The notes under the pieces were generated by a model. It had not been told where the DNA came from. It saw only the letters and a program-made list of their open reading frames with translations, and made no database searches. The position numbers were made by a program, and so were the translations under genes. A DNA stretch of 34,561 nucleotides. Source: Pseudomonadota bacterium. Lineage in GTDB: Bacteria; Pseudomonadota; Gammaproteobacteria; Burkholderiales; Thiobacillaceae. Location: contig JAURYL010000081.1 in assembly GCA_030653935.1 (NCBI GenBank), positions 1 to 34,561 on the forward strand. Direction: 5' to 3'. Shown here one piece after another: positions 1-7,362 of the stretch (within the stretch, counting starts at the first letter, position 1; each line of letters starts with the position of its first letter).

Positions 1-61
1 CGTCTCGCCGGCTTCGTAGGCCTGATCAGAAGAACGAAGCCGGCGAGACGCCGGCGCTACA
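1..61. repeat. REP-like palindromic element, copy 1 (truncated by window edge)
   Basis: Two GCCGGC-containing arms in inverted orientation separated by a short spacer with CTGATC, ending in GCCGGCGCTACA. It belongs to the same subtype as the copies at 8654-8726 and 17782-17851 (arm GCCGGCGAGACGCCGGC). The left end is cut by the start of the window. It lies downstream of the DUF302 gene, as is usual for extragenic palindromes. Confidence 0.85.
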
Positions 62-103
62 AGGTGATCCCGGATAATTGACAATCCGGGTTAAACGAAA
101 TGC

Positions 104-622
104 TTATTCGAGGATGCCCTTGTACAGCGCGTCTTCCTCGACGGCGAGTTCGCCCAGCACCTTCGACAGGTCGCCCTGCATGCCTTTGGCGAGGCTGTGC
201 AGGTTCATGCGCACGACATTGATCTTGCCATCGGCGGTTTCGAATACCGTGACCCGACAGGGCAGGGCGGGCGCCTTGCCGCCGCTGGCCTTGGCGACGC
301 GCTCGTTGGCGCCGACCGGGCAGAGGTTGATCGCCTTCATGCGGCGCGCATCCTTGACGCCGGTTGTACGCATCTCGGCCTGCACGTCATGTATCCCACC
401 CAGTTTCCAGCCACGTTTCTCCGCGCCGGACTTGATCGCCCCTACGGTCTCGTCGAAGCCGAGGCGGGAATAACGCAAGTCATACAGGCTGGCCATCGCC
501 TGTATCTGCTGTGCCATCAGCATTTGCTGCATTTGCAGCAACTGTTCCTTGCTCGGTTGTGGCGCCTGCGCGGATGCGGTCAGGCTGAAACAGGCGAGCA
601 GGGCAATGGCGAGTCTTTTCAT
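104..622 (-). CDS. DUF302 family periplasmic protein
   Basis: A 172-residue protein with an N-terminal signal peptide (basic MKR, hydrophobic core, SASA-type cleavage site near residue 18), so it is probably periplasmic. The rest, from about residue 45, resembles the DUF302 domain: a conserved YSRLGFDETV segment, a central region with a Cys, and a VFETADGKINVVRMN strand. The biochemical role of DUF302 is not established. The ATG has a GAGGAG about ten bases upstream. It starts 14 nt after the zinc-finger gene ends and probably shares a transcript with ilvE and that gene. A REP-like element follows it. Confidence 0.75.
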   Translation of the reverse strand: MKRLAIALLACFSLTASAQAPQPSKEQLLQMQQMLMAQQIQAMASLYDLRYSRLGFDETVGAIKSGAEKRGWKLGGIHDVQAEMRTTGVKDARRMKAINLCPVGANERVAKASGGKAPALPCRVTVFETADGKINVVRMNLHSLAKGMQGDLSKVLGELAVEEDALYKGILE

Positions 623-636
623 GGGTGGAGCTCCTC

Positions 637-840
637 TCAGTGTTTGCGGGGCGCGTGAGCGTCCCAGTCTTGCAGCTTGTAGAGCGTGCCGCAGTAGGGG
701 CAGCGGGCTTCGCCTTTTTCTTCAAAGGCAAGAAAGACGCGCGGATGCGCGTCCCAGACCGGGTCACCCGGCATCGGGCAATGCAGTGGCAGATCGGATG
801 CCTTCACTTCGACGACGCGTTGGGTCTTGCTCACGGACAT
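637..840 (-). CDS. Small CHCC-type zinc-finger protein
   Basis: A 67-residue protein with C21 (PLHCPMPGD), H32 (AHPRV) and a CPYCG pair at C47/C50, the pattern of the zf-CHCC family, whose best known member is a small subunit of respiratory complex I. Such free-standing bacterial proteins are common beside ilvE in betaproteobacteria; their role is not well defined. It starts 4 nt after the ilvE stop. The GAGGAG that would serve as ribosome binding site touches the ATG directly, so the GTG at codon 3 (first base at 834), six bases from that motif, may be the real start. The longer upstream frame through ilvE is not supported. Confidence 0.8.
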   Translation of the reverse strand: MSVSKTQRVVEVKASDLPLHCPMPGDPVWDAHPRVFLAFEEKGEARCPYCGTLYKLQDWDAHAPRKH

Positions 841-844
841 CTCC

Positions 845-1765
845 TCAAACGTGGCTGAGCCAGCCGGCATGCGCCGGGGAACGGCCCTGCACGCAGTCGA
901 AATACAGGGTTTGCAGCCTTTCCGTGATCGGGCCGCGGTGGCCGCTGCCGATGGCGCGGTTGTCGAGCTCGCGGATCGGGGTGACTTCGGCGGCGGTGCC
1001 GGTGAAGAAGGCTTCGTCGGCGACATACACCTCGTCGCGGGTGATGCGCTTCTCGATCACCGGAATGCCCAGCTCGCCGGCCAATTGGACGATGGTGTCG
1101 CGGGTGATGCCTTCCAGGGCGGAAGTCGTGTCCGGTGTGTACAGCTTGCCGTTGCGGATGATGAACACGTTTTCGCCGGAGCCTTCCGCGACGAAACCGT
1201 CGACGTCGAGCAGCAGGGCTTCCTGATAGCCGTCCATTTCGGCTTCGCGGTGGGCCAGGATGGAATTCATGTAATTGCCGTTGGCCTTGGCCTTGCACAT
1301 GGTGATGTTGACGTGGTGGCGAGTGAACGAAGAGGTCTTCACCCGGATCCCGTCGGTCAGGGCTTCCGCGCCCATGTAGGCGCCCCAGGGCCAGGCGGCG
1401 ACGATGACGTGAACGGAGAGATTCTTCGCGGAAATGCCCATCGCTTCCGGCCCGAAGAAGGCCATCGGCCGCAGATAACCGCTTTTCAGGCCATTCTCGC
1501 GCACGGCGGCCTTCTGCGCCTCGATCAGGGTTTCCTTGTCGTAGGGCAACTTCATGCCGAGGATGTGCGCCGAGCGGAACAGCCGGTCGGTGTGCTCCTG
1601 GAGCCGGAAAATGGCCGGGCCGTCGGGGGTTTCGTAAGCGCGCACGCCCTCGAACACACCCATGCCGTAGTGCAGGGTATGGGTGAGGACGTGGGTGGTG
1701 GCGTCGCGCCAGTTCACCATCTTGCCGTCGTACCAGATAAGACCGTCGCGGTCGGCCATGGACAT
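845..1765 (-). CDS. ilvE: Branched-chain amino acid aminotransferase
   Basis: A fold-type IV PLP transaminase that reversibly transfers the amino group between glutamate and the 2-oxo acids of valine, leucine and isoleucine. The N-terminal WYDGKMVNWRDA and THTLHYGMGVFEG motifs are typical of IlvE, and the PLP lysine lies in the CKAKANGNYMNS segment (about residue 160). A second conserved block, FVAEGSGENVF, supplies the glutamate near the cofactor ring. Length (306 residues) matches E. coli IlvE. The ATG at 1765 is preferred over an upstream TTG because a GGAG lies eight bases before it. It heads a likely three-gene transcript with the zinc-finger and DUF302 genes. Confidence 0.93.
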   Translation of the reverse strand: MSMADRDGLIWYDGKMVNWRDATTHVLTHTLHYGMGVFEGVRAYETPDGPAIFRLQEHTDRLFRSAHILGMKLPYDKETLIEAQKAAVRENGLKSGYLRPMAFFGPEAMGISAKNLSVHVIVAAWPWGAYMGAEALTDGIRVKTSSFTRHHVNITMCKAKANGNYMNSILAHREAEMDGYQEALLLDVDGFVAEGSGENVFIIRNGKLYTPDTTSALEGITRDTIVQLAGELGIPVIEKRITRDEVYVADEAFFTGTAAEVTPIRELDNRAIGSGHRGPITERLQTLYFDCVQGRSPAHAGWLSHV

Positions 1766-1959
1766 GATCAAAACTCCGAGTAGCTCAAGAAAGGCGGCGA
1801 TTTTAACCCGGCATTGCCCCGGTCAGCAGTCCTGTCGGTTCCTGGCTGATGGGGGCGGCGTATCCATGAAATACAATATTTCGCATGCCACCCCGCTCAG
1901 CACGGCTGAAAAGGCCTCACGCAGGCGCGGGCAATCGTGTAATCCGGGATAATGCCGCC

Positions 1960-2478
1960 ATGCAGGAATCATTCACCACCCCTCGTAGCCTCTGGCTGGT
2001 ATTGGCTGCCGCGTGCGCCGGCATGTTCGTCACCAGCCTGGTACTGACCGCCTGGCAGAATCTACACCCCTGCCACTTGTGCATCTTTCAGCGCCTGCTC
2101 TATCTGCTGCTCGCCGTGATCGGCCTGCTCGCCGGTTGGCTGTCGCAGCGTCCGGCGATGCGTTGGCTGGGCTTTTTCGCCTTGCCGCTGGCCGCCGGTG
2201 GTCTGGCGGTGGCGGTTTATCAGAGCTGGTTGCAACTGCAACCGCCCGGCGGCGTCCGTTGCGTCGGCGGTGATCCCAGCCTGATTGAAAGCCTGGTGGA
2301 ATGGCTGGGCCAGATTCAGCCGGAACTTTTTCTCGCCACGGGATTCTGCGAAGAAGCCGAGCTGATCATCCTGGGGCTCTCGCTGGCCAACTGGTCCGCC
2401 CTGGGGTTCGCGGCTTGTCTGGCGCTGGCCTACCGCGCGTGGCGCCCGATACCGGAACGCAGACTATTCAGATCTTGA
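1960..2478 (+). CDS. dsbB: Disulfide bond formation protein B
   Basis: A 172-residue inner-membrane protein with four hydrophobic segments (about residues 11-31, 44-62, 67-88 and 142-163). DsbB reoxidises periplasmic DsbA and passes electrons to quinone. Both required cysteine pairs are present: C38-H-L-C41 in the first periplasmic loop, within PCHLCIFQR, and C101/C130 in the second loop. The ATG at 1960 is chosen because the homologous region begins there; the frame is open further upstream without recognisable sequence. dsbA follows 13 nt after the stop, so the two partners are probably co-transcribed. Length is typical of the family. Confidence 0.92.
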   Translation: MQESFTTPRSLWLVLAAACAGMFVTSLVLTAWQNLHPCHLCIFQRLLYLLLAVIGLLAGWLSQRPAMRWLGFFALPLAAGGLAVAVYQSWLQLQPPGGVRCVGGDPSLIESLVEWLGQIQPELFLATGFCEEAELIILGLSLANWSALGFAACLALAYRAWRPIPERRLFRS

Positions 2479-2491
2479 TCGAGGAGCCGTC

Positions 2492-3151
2492 ATGTCCAAC
2501 CCCTTCGACCCCAGCCGCCGCCAATTTCACCGCTTCCTGCTCGCGGGCCTGGCGGCAACCGCCCTGCCGGCGCGGGCGACCGCGCCCGAGTGGCTGCCGA
2601 TCACGCCGCCGCAATTCGGCGACAGCCCCGGCAAGATCGAGGTGCTGGAATTCTTTTCCTGGGGCTGTTCGCACTGCCGCGACTTCAACCCCCTGATCCA
2701 TCGCTGGACACAAACCCTGCCCAAGGATGTCGTGTTCAAGCAGGTGCCGGTGAGCTTCGGCCGCGCCGCCTGGGGCAATCTGGCGCGGCTTTTCTATGCC
2801 CTGGAAGGGATGGGCGAACTCCAGCGCCTGGACGCGGCCGTGTTCGCCGCCATTCACGACCGCCGGACCAATCTCTACACGGAGGATGCCGTCCTCGCCT
2901 GGGTGCGGCAACAAGGGGTCGACGGCCGCCGTTTCAGCGACGCCTTCAAAAGTTTTTCGACGGAAACCCGGGTCGCCCGCGCCGATCAACTCAGCCGCGC
3001 CTACAAGGTGGACAGCGTGCCCCTGCTCACCATTGCCGGCCGCTACCGGGTGGTCGGGCGGCCCGGCCAGGGCCAGCCCGGTCTGCTCGCGGTGGCGGAT
3101 GAATTGATCGCGCGGGCGCGCCGCGAAGGGACGAAACTCGGCAGACGCTGA
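2492..3151 (+). CDS. dsbA: Thiol:disulfide interchange protein DsbA
   Basis: A 219-residue periplasmic oxidase that introduces disulfides into exported proteins. It has a thioredoxin fold with active site C59-S-H-C62 in FFSWGCSHCRDF, an inserted helical domain in the middle, and the cis-proline loop DSVPLLTI. The N-terminus reads SRRQFHRFLLAG followed by a hydrophobic stretch and an AxA site, which looks like a twin-arginine signal rather than the usual Sec/SRP signal of DsbA. A GAGGAG lies six bases before the ATG. It directly follows dsbB, its reoxidation partner. Confidence 0.9.
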   Translation: MSNPFDPSRRQFHRFLLAGLAATALPARATAPEWLPITPPQFGDSPGKIEVLEFFSWGCSHCRDFNPLIHRWTQTLPKDVVFKQVPVSFGRAAWGNLARLFYALEGMGELQRLDAAVFAAIHDRRTNLYTEDAVLAWVRQQGVDGRRFSDAFKSFSTETRVARADQLSRAYKVDSVPLLTIAGRYRVVGRPGQGQPGLLAVADELIARARREGTKLGRR

Positions 3152-3169
3152 ACGGGGGCGGGGAACCAA

Positions 3170-3184
3170 GCCGATATAATCGGC
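3170..3184 (+). promoter_or_regulatory. Candidate promoter -10 region in a short palindrome, upstream of the carboxypeptidase gene
   Basis: A perfect TATAAT occupies 3175-3180, inside the inverted repeat GCCGATATAATCGGC, 22 nt before the first ATG of the next gene. No good -35 hexamer is visible upstream, so this is only a candidate. The palindrome could also be an operator. Confidence 0.35.
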
Positions 3185-3202
3185 CTCTTGATTGTTTTTT
3201 AA

Positions 3203-4348
3203 ATGCGCCCATACCCGATGAAAGCTGTCGCCTTCCTGCTGTCCCTCGTACTTCTCGCCCCACACGCCGGTGCCGCTCTGCCGGTGCCGCCCGCCCCGCA
3301 ACTCGACGCCCGCGCCTGGTTGCTGATCGACACCGCCAGCGGCCTGCCGTTGGCGGAAAAAAACGCCGATGCCTCGATCGAGCCGGCCTCCCTGACCAAG
3401 TTGATGACCGCGTATCTGACGTTCAGCGCGGTCAAGGAAGGGCGTTTGAAGTTGGACCAGATCCTGCCGGTATCCGAAAAAGCCTGGAAAGCGGAAGGCT
3501 CACGCATGTTCCTGGACCCGCGCAAGCCGGCCAAGGTCGATGATCTGATCAAGGGCATGATCGTGCAGTCCGGCAATGACGCCTGCATCGTCCTGGCTGA
3601 GGCCATCGCCGGCTCCGAGGAAGGCTTCGCCGCGATGATGAACGCGATGGCCAAGCGCCTGGGCATGACCGGAACTCACTACGTGAACTCCACCGGCCTG
3701 CCGGACCCAACCCACGTCACCACCGCGCGCGACCTCGCGCGCCTCTCCACCGCCCTGATTCGCTCCTTCCCCGAGTTCTACAAGATCTACGCGATGAAGG
3801 ACTTCCGCTACAACGGCATCACCCAGCCCAACCGCAACCGCCTGCTGTTCATCGACCCGAGCGTGGATGGTGTGAAAACCGGCCATACCGACAGCGCCGG
3901 CTACTGCCTGATCGCCTCCGCCAAGCGCGACCAGCGCCGCCTGCTCTCGGTGGTGCTGGGCACCAATTCCGACCGCGCGCGGGCGATGGAAAGCCAGAAC
4001 CTGCTCAATTACGGCTTCCAGTTCTTCGAGACCGTGCGCCTCTACCCCGGCAACCAGGCGGTGAGCACCCTGCGCTTGTACAAGGGCGACACGAGCGAGG
4101 CCAAGGCCGGCTTCCTCTCCGACTTCTACGTCACCGTGCCGCGTGGCAGCGGCAACCGCATCCAGGCCCAGGTCATATCCCAGCAGCCGCTGCTGGCGCC
4201 ATTGCGTCGCGGTCAGCGCATCGCGACCCTGCGGCTGTCCATCGACGGCAAACACCTCGCCGACTACCCGCTGGCCGCGCTGGAAAACGTCGCCGTCGCC
4301 GGTCTGATTGGCCGCACCTGGGACAACATGCTGCTGATGTTCGAGTGA
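3203..4348 (+). CDS. dacC: D-alanyl-D-alanine carboxypeptidase (PBP5/6 family)
   Basis: A low-molecular-mass penicillin-binding protein that removes the terminal D-Ala from peptidoglycan pentapeptides in the periplasm. The active-site motifs are S63-L-T-K66, S123-G-N125 and K225-T-G, in the expected order. An N-terminal signal peptide ends near the AGAALP site, and the C-terminal third has the beta-rich PBP5 C-terminal domain followed by an amphipathic tail (LIGRTWDNMLLMFE) that would hold the protein to the inner membrane. Length (381 residues) is typical. Start may be ATG 3203 or ATG 3218 (MKAVAFLL); no clear ribosome binding site separates them. The D-amino acid transaminase gene follows after 7 nt. 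The family is certain; dacA versus dacC naming is not. Confidence 0.92.
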   Translation: MRPYPMKAVAFLLSLVLLAPHAGAALPVPPAPQLDARAWLLIDTASGLPLAEKNADASIEPASLTKLMTAYLTFSAVKEGRLKLDQILPVSEKAWKAEGSRMFLDPRKPAKVDDLIKGMIVQSGNDACIVLAEAIAGSEEGFAAMMNAMAKRLGMTGTHYVNSTGLPDPTHVTTARDLARLSTALIRSFPEFYKIYAMKDFRYNGITQPNRNRLLFIDPSVDGVKTGHTDSAGYCLIASAKRDQRRLLSVVLGTNSDRARAMESQNLLNYGFQFFETVRLYPGNQAVSTLRLYKGDTSEAKAGFLSDFYVTVPRGSGNRIQAQVISQQPLLAPLRRGQRIATLRLSIDGKHLADYPLAALENVAVAGLIGRTWDNMLLMFE

Positions 4349-4355
4349 GCGCCCG

Positions 4356-5246
4356 GTGACTACCGTCTACCTCAACGGCCGGTTCTTGCCTCTGGAAGAA
4401 GCGCATATCCCGGTCATGGACCGGGGTTTCCTGTTTGGCGATGGCGTCTACGAAGTCATTCCCGTCTATTCGCGGCGGCCGTTCCGGCTGCGCGAACACT
4501 TGGCGCGGCTGCAAGCCAGCCTCGACGGCATCCGCCTGGAAAACCCACATGCGTCGGCGACATGGGAAAGCCTGATCGGCCGCATCATCGAGCAGGCTGA
4601 GAGCGAGGATCAGGGCATTTACGTGCAAGTCACCCGCGGCCCCGGTCCGCGTGACCACGCCTTCCCGAAGCAGGCGACACCCACCGTCTTTATCCTGCCC
4701 CTGGCGCTGACACCACCGGCCCCGGAACTGGTGGCAAACGGCGTTGCCGCCATTACCGCCCCGGACAACCGCTGGCTGCGCTGCGACCTCAAGGCCACCT
4801 CGCTGCTGCCTAATGTTCTGCTACGGCAGCTTTCGGTGGATGCCGGCTGCGCGGAAACCCTGCTCCTGCGCGACGGTTTCCTCTCGGAAGGCTCCGCCAG
4901 CAATATCTTTGTCGTCGCCAACGGTCTGTTGCTGGCGCCGCCCAAGTCCAATCTCATGCTGCCCGGCATCACCTACGACGTGGTGCTGGAACTGGCGCGC
5001 GCGCAGGGCATTGCCCATGAAGTACGGCCGATCAGTGAAACCGAACTGCGCGGCGCCGGCGAAGTGTGGCTCACCTCTTCCACCAAGGAAGTCCTCGCGG
5101 TCACGACCCTGGACGACCAGCCGGTCGGCGACGGTCGCCCCGGCCCCTTGTTCCGCCGCATGCACGCCGCCTACCAGGATTACAAGCACATCGTCATGCG
5201 CGGCGTTAAATCCCCCCCGGCCCCCCTTTTGCAAAGTGGTGAGTAG
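4356..5246 (+). CDS. dat: D-amino acid aminotransferase
   Basis: A fold-type IV PLP enzyme of 296 residues that interconverts D-alanine and D-glutamate with their 2-oxo acids. The N-terminal YLNGRFLPLEEAHIPVMDRG block, the PLP lysine K146 in RCDLKATSLLPNVL and E178 in FLSEGSASNIF match D-amino acid transaminase rather than IlvE. It starts with GTG seven bases after the carboxypeptidase gene, which fits a role in handling D-Ala released from, or supplied to, peptidoglycan. The last dozen residues (KSPPAPLLQSGE) are encoded by a C-tract repeat (see the repeat at 5206-5243) and are probably not part of the ancestral protein. Confidence 0.87.
   Translation: MTTVYLNGRFLPLEEAHIPVMDRGFLFGDGVYEVIPVYSRRPFRLREHLARLQASLDGIRLENPHASATWESLIGRIIEQAESEDQGIYVQVTRGPGPRDHAFPKQATPTVFILPLALTPPAPELVANGVAAITAPDNRWLRCDLKATSLLPNVLLRQLSVDAGCAETLLLRDGFLSEGSASNIFVVANGLLLAPPKSNLMLPGITYDVVLELARAQGIAHEVRPISETELRGAGEVWLTSSTKEVLAVTTLDDQPVGDGRPGPLFRRMHAAYQDYKHIVMRGVKSPPAPLLQSGE
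5206..5243 (+). repeat. C-tract intergenic repeat forming the 3' end of dat
   Basis: A run of the form AAATCCCCCCCGGCCCCC followed by TTTTGCAAAGTGGTGA. It closely resembles the repeat at 13187-13223 (AATTCCCCCCGCCCCCC, then TTTGGGAAAGGGGGG). It is read in frame as the C-terminus of the transaminase and supplies the GGTGAG region that precedes the ybeD-like start codon. Confidence 0.65.
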
Positions 5247-5248
5247 GC

Positions 5249-5512
5249 ATGAGTGAAGACAGCCTGATCGAATATCCCTGCGACTTTCCGATCAAGGTCA
5301 TGGGTGTCGCCAAAGATAACTTCGCCCAGGCCATGGTGGAAATCGTCCTTCGCCACGCCCCCGATTTCGCCGCCGATACCGCGGAATTACGCGCCTCCAG
5401 CGGCGGCGCCTATGTCTCCGTCACCTGCACCATCCACGCCGTCTCGCGCGAGCAACTGGACAACCTCTACCGGGAACTGAGCGGCCACCCGGCGGTGAAG
5501 GTGGTGTTGTAG
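5249..5512 (+). CDS. ybeD: YbeD-like DUF493 protein
   Basis: An 87-residue protein of the DUF493/YbeD family, with the typical start LIEYPCDFPIKVMGV, the central GGAYVSVTCTIHA strand and the LYRELSGHPAVKVVL ending. YbeD has an ACT-like fold and is found between dacA and lipB in E. coli, so the position after a DacA-type gene is a conserved arrangement; its function is not settled. lipB/lipA do not follow here. The TAG stop is part of the REP-like element that begins at the end of the gene. The start ATG lies 2 nt after the dat stop. Confidence 0.88.
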   Translation: MSEDSLIEYPCDFPIKVMGVAKDNFAQAMVEIVLRHAPDFAADTAELRASSGGAYVSVTCTIHAVSREQLDNLYRELSGHPAVKVVL

Positions 5513-5567
5513 CGCCGGCATCCTTGCCGGCGTCTTTTAAAACAGCCGGCTGGAAGCCGGCGCTACA
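5509..5567. repeat. REP-like palindromic element, copy 2
   Basis: TGTAGCGCCGGC head, GCATCCTTGCCGGCG arm, a TCTTTTAAAACA spacer, then the GCCGGCTGGAAGCCGGC arm and the GCTACA end. It is the same subtype as copies at 15025 and 27662, and as the inverted copy at 15591. It supplies the stop codon of the ybeD-like gene and separates it from convergent rdgC. Confidence 0.88.
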
Positions 5568-5570
5568 AGT

Positions 5571-6473
5571 TCAAATCGCCGCCGCCTTCTCGCCGCCCAG
5601 CGCCGCCACCACATCGGTCAGCAGCTTCGCCAGTTCCCCGCTCATCAACGCGAAATCCAGGTCGAACTGTTCGTCGGCGGATTCGCCCTGTTCGCTTTGT
5701 TCCTTGAGGATGTCGAGGAAGGCCACGCGCTTGATTTCCATCTGCTCGCCCAGGACGAAGGAAATGCGGTCGTTCCAGGTCATGGCGAGCTTGGTCGCCT
5801 GCTTGCCGGCGCCGATGTGAGCCGCGATCTCCTCGCCTTCCAGGTCGTGCCGGACATAGCGCACCGTGGCCTTGCCCTCGTCGGAAGCGCGCAGTTCCAG
5901 ATCGCGGTCGATGCTGAAGCCGGCCGGCGCCTCGCCGGAAAGCAGCCACTCGGTCATCGCCGCGCTGGGGGAAAGCTCGGTGTGCAACGACTTCACCGGC
6001 AGGTCGTCCACCGATTTCGACAGCGCCTCCAGCACTACCTCGGCCTTGGCGGGCGCGGCGGCATCCACCACCAGCCAGCCGTTCACCGGATCGATCCAGG
6101 CCCAGGTGGTACGGCGCCGCACGAAAGCACGCGGCAGCAACTCATCGGTCACCTGCTCCTTCAAGTCCCGCATCTGCTTCTTGCCGACCTTGAAGCCCTG
6201 CTGCTCCTCGATCTCGGCCGCCTTCTCCTCGGCGAACTGGTTCACCACCGAGGACGGCAACAATTTCCCTTCCTGCCCCAGCACGATCAGCACCTGATGA
6301 TTGAGCACATGCAGCAAGCGATCATCGCCGCGCGGCGACACCCAGCCCAGCGTCTCCCGATCCATGTTGCCGCACGGCTGCATGGTCAGTGTCGCCAGTT
6401 TCTCTTCCAGTGCGGCGGTGTCCAGCTTCAGAGCAGCGGGCAGGCGATAGACAACAAGATTCTTGAACCACAT
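5571..6473 (-). CDS. rdgC: Recombination-associated protein RdgC
   Basis: A 300-residue protein matching RdgC, a ring-shaped DNA-binding protein that limits RecA loading. The N-terminal MWFKNLVVYRLP, the TMQPCGNMDRETLGWVSP block and the central RRRTTWAWIDPVNGWLVVDAA and FSIDRDLELRASDEGKATVRY segments are characteristic. The ATG at 6473 is chosen because it matches the family start and has a GGAG eight bases upstream; the frame continues 20 codons further without similarity. It stands alone, convergent with the dacC-dat-ybeD group. Confidence 0.92.
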   Translation of the reverse strand: MWFKNLVVYRLPAALKLDTAALEEKLATLTMQPCGNMDRETLGWVSPRGDDRLLHVLNHQVLIVLGQEGKLLPSSVVNQFAEEKAAEIEEQQGFKVGKKQMRDLKEQVTDELLPRAFVRRRTTWAWIDPVNGWLVVDAAAPAKAEVVLEALSKSVDDLPVKSLHTELSPSAAMTEWLLSGEAPAGFSIDRDLELRASDEGKATVRYVRHDLEGEEIAAHIGAGKQATKLAMTWNDRISFVLGEQMEIKRVAFLDILKEQSEQGESADEQFDLDFALMSGELAKLLTDVVAALGGEKAAAI

Positions 6474-6730
6474 GAATGGATCTCCGGAAAATGAGTGCAG
6501 CGAAGTTTCGGCGCAGCCAAAAAAGGCCGGCATTATCCCGGAAAGCGGCGACTCACTCGCTATTCCGTGTCAGCCGCGCCGCGATCCAGGTCGCCCCCAC
6601 CGCCACAGCCTTCCGCCGCATGGGAAAGCCGGCCTCTATCGCGGGGTATGTGGGGAAGCGGAAGGCGCTTCGCTTTTCCTCCCTACGCGACTACCAGCCA
6701 AGGAATTGGCGACGGCAACTACCAAGGTGC

Positions 6731-7024
6731 TCAGGCGCGGCCGAAACCGGCTTGCCAGTATTGCGAGGTATGGAAAACAGCCAGGATGCGCAGCCGGTTT
6801 TCCTGAATGCGGTAGATCACCAGGTAGGGTAAACGGTCGATAACCAGTTCACGGGTAGCGGTGATTTCTCCAGCCCGGCCGATCAAGGGGTTATCCAGCA
6901 GCAACAGGGTGGACTGGCGAATTGCGCGGATTACCCGCGCGGCGGCGACCGGGTTTTCCTTGGCGATGAAGGCCTTGATACCGCGCAAGTCTTCACCAGC
7001 CGCGATGGACCACTCAATCCGCAC
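6731..7024 (-). CDS. ParE/RelE-type toxin
   Basis: A 97-residue toxin of the RelE/ParE fold: VRIEWSIAAGEDLRGIKAFIAKENP, a central RQSTLLLLDNPLIGRAGEI segment, then RELVIDRLPYLVIYRIQENRLRILAVFH. The IEWS start, the basic P-L-x-G-R-x-G turn and the C-terminal YRIxxxxLRILxVxH strand are typical; ParE proteins poison gyrase, RelE proteins cleave mRNA on the ribosome, and the sequence alone does not decide which. The GTG at 7024 is chosen as start because the family begins there, AGGA lies nine bases before it, and it overlaps the antitoxin stop by 11 nt. A longer start at 7051 is possible. Confidence 0.83.
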   Translation of the reverse strand: MRIEWSIAAGEDLRGIKAFIAKENPVAAARVIRAIRQSTLLLLDNPLIGRAGEITATRELVIDRLPYLVIYRIQENRLRILAVFHTSQYWQAGFGRA

Positions 7025-7253
7025 CGTCGATTTCCTGTTCCAGTTCAGCAAACAGCGCTTCCGCTTCTGAGTCGCTCAAGACGCCGGAAGCATCGGCCTG
7101 GACGATCTTCTCTTGCAGCCACTTGCGGCGACGGATGTAGGCCTCCAGAGCGGCAGCGGCAATAGAGGATTTCGAGCGGTGCGCGCCCTGGGCGATTTCA
7201 TCCAGAGCGGCTTTGGTGGATTCGTCGATTCGGATGGTCAGAGTGGCGCTCAT
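7014..7253 (-). CDS. Ribbon-helix-helix antitoxin (ParD/RelB-like)
   Basis: A 79-residue protein starting MSATLTIRIDESTKAALDEIA, the beta strand plus helix of a ribbon-helix-helix DNA-binding domain, followed by a second helix (SKSSIAAAALEAYIRRRKWLQEKI) and an acidic C-terminal tail (SDSEAEALFAELEQEIDGAD) that would wrap the toxin. Such antitoxins bind and neutralise their toxin and repress their own promoter. It overlaps the toxin gene by 11 nt. ATG 7253 fits the family start better than the upstream ATG at 7283. Confidence 0.84.
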   Translation of the reverse strand: MSATLTIRIDESTKAALDEIAQGAHRSKSSIAAAALEAYIRRRKWLQEKIVQADASGVLSDSEAEALFAELEQEIDGAD

Positions 7254-7362
7254 GGCAATGCCTCGTTTTGAACATTTGCGCATCTTAGAACATGGGCAGG
7301 TCCGAGTCTTATCCTCGGAACCGAGGTCTATTTCGATACATGCCGACCAGCTCGCCTCGCCT

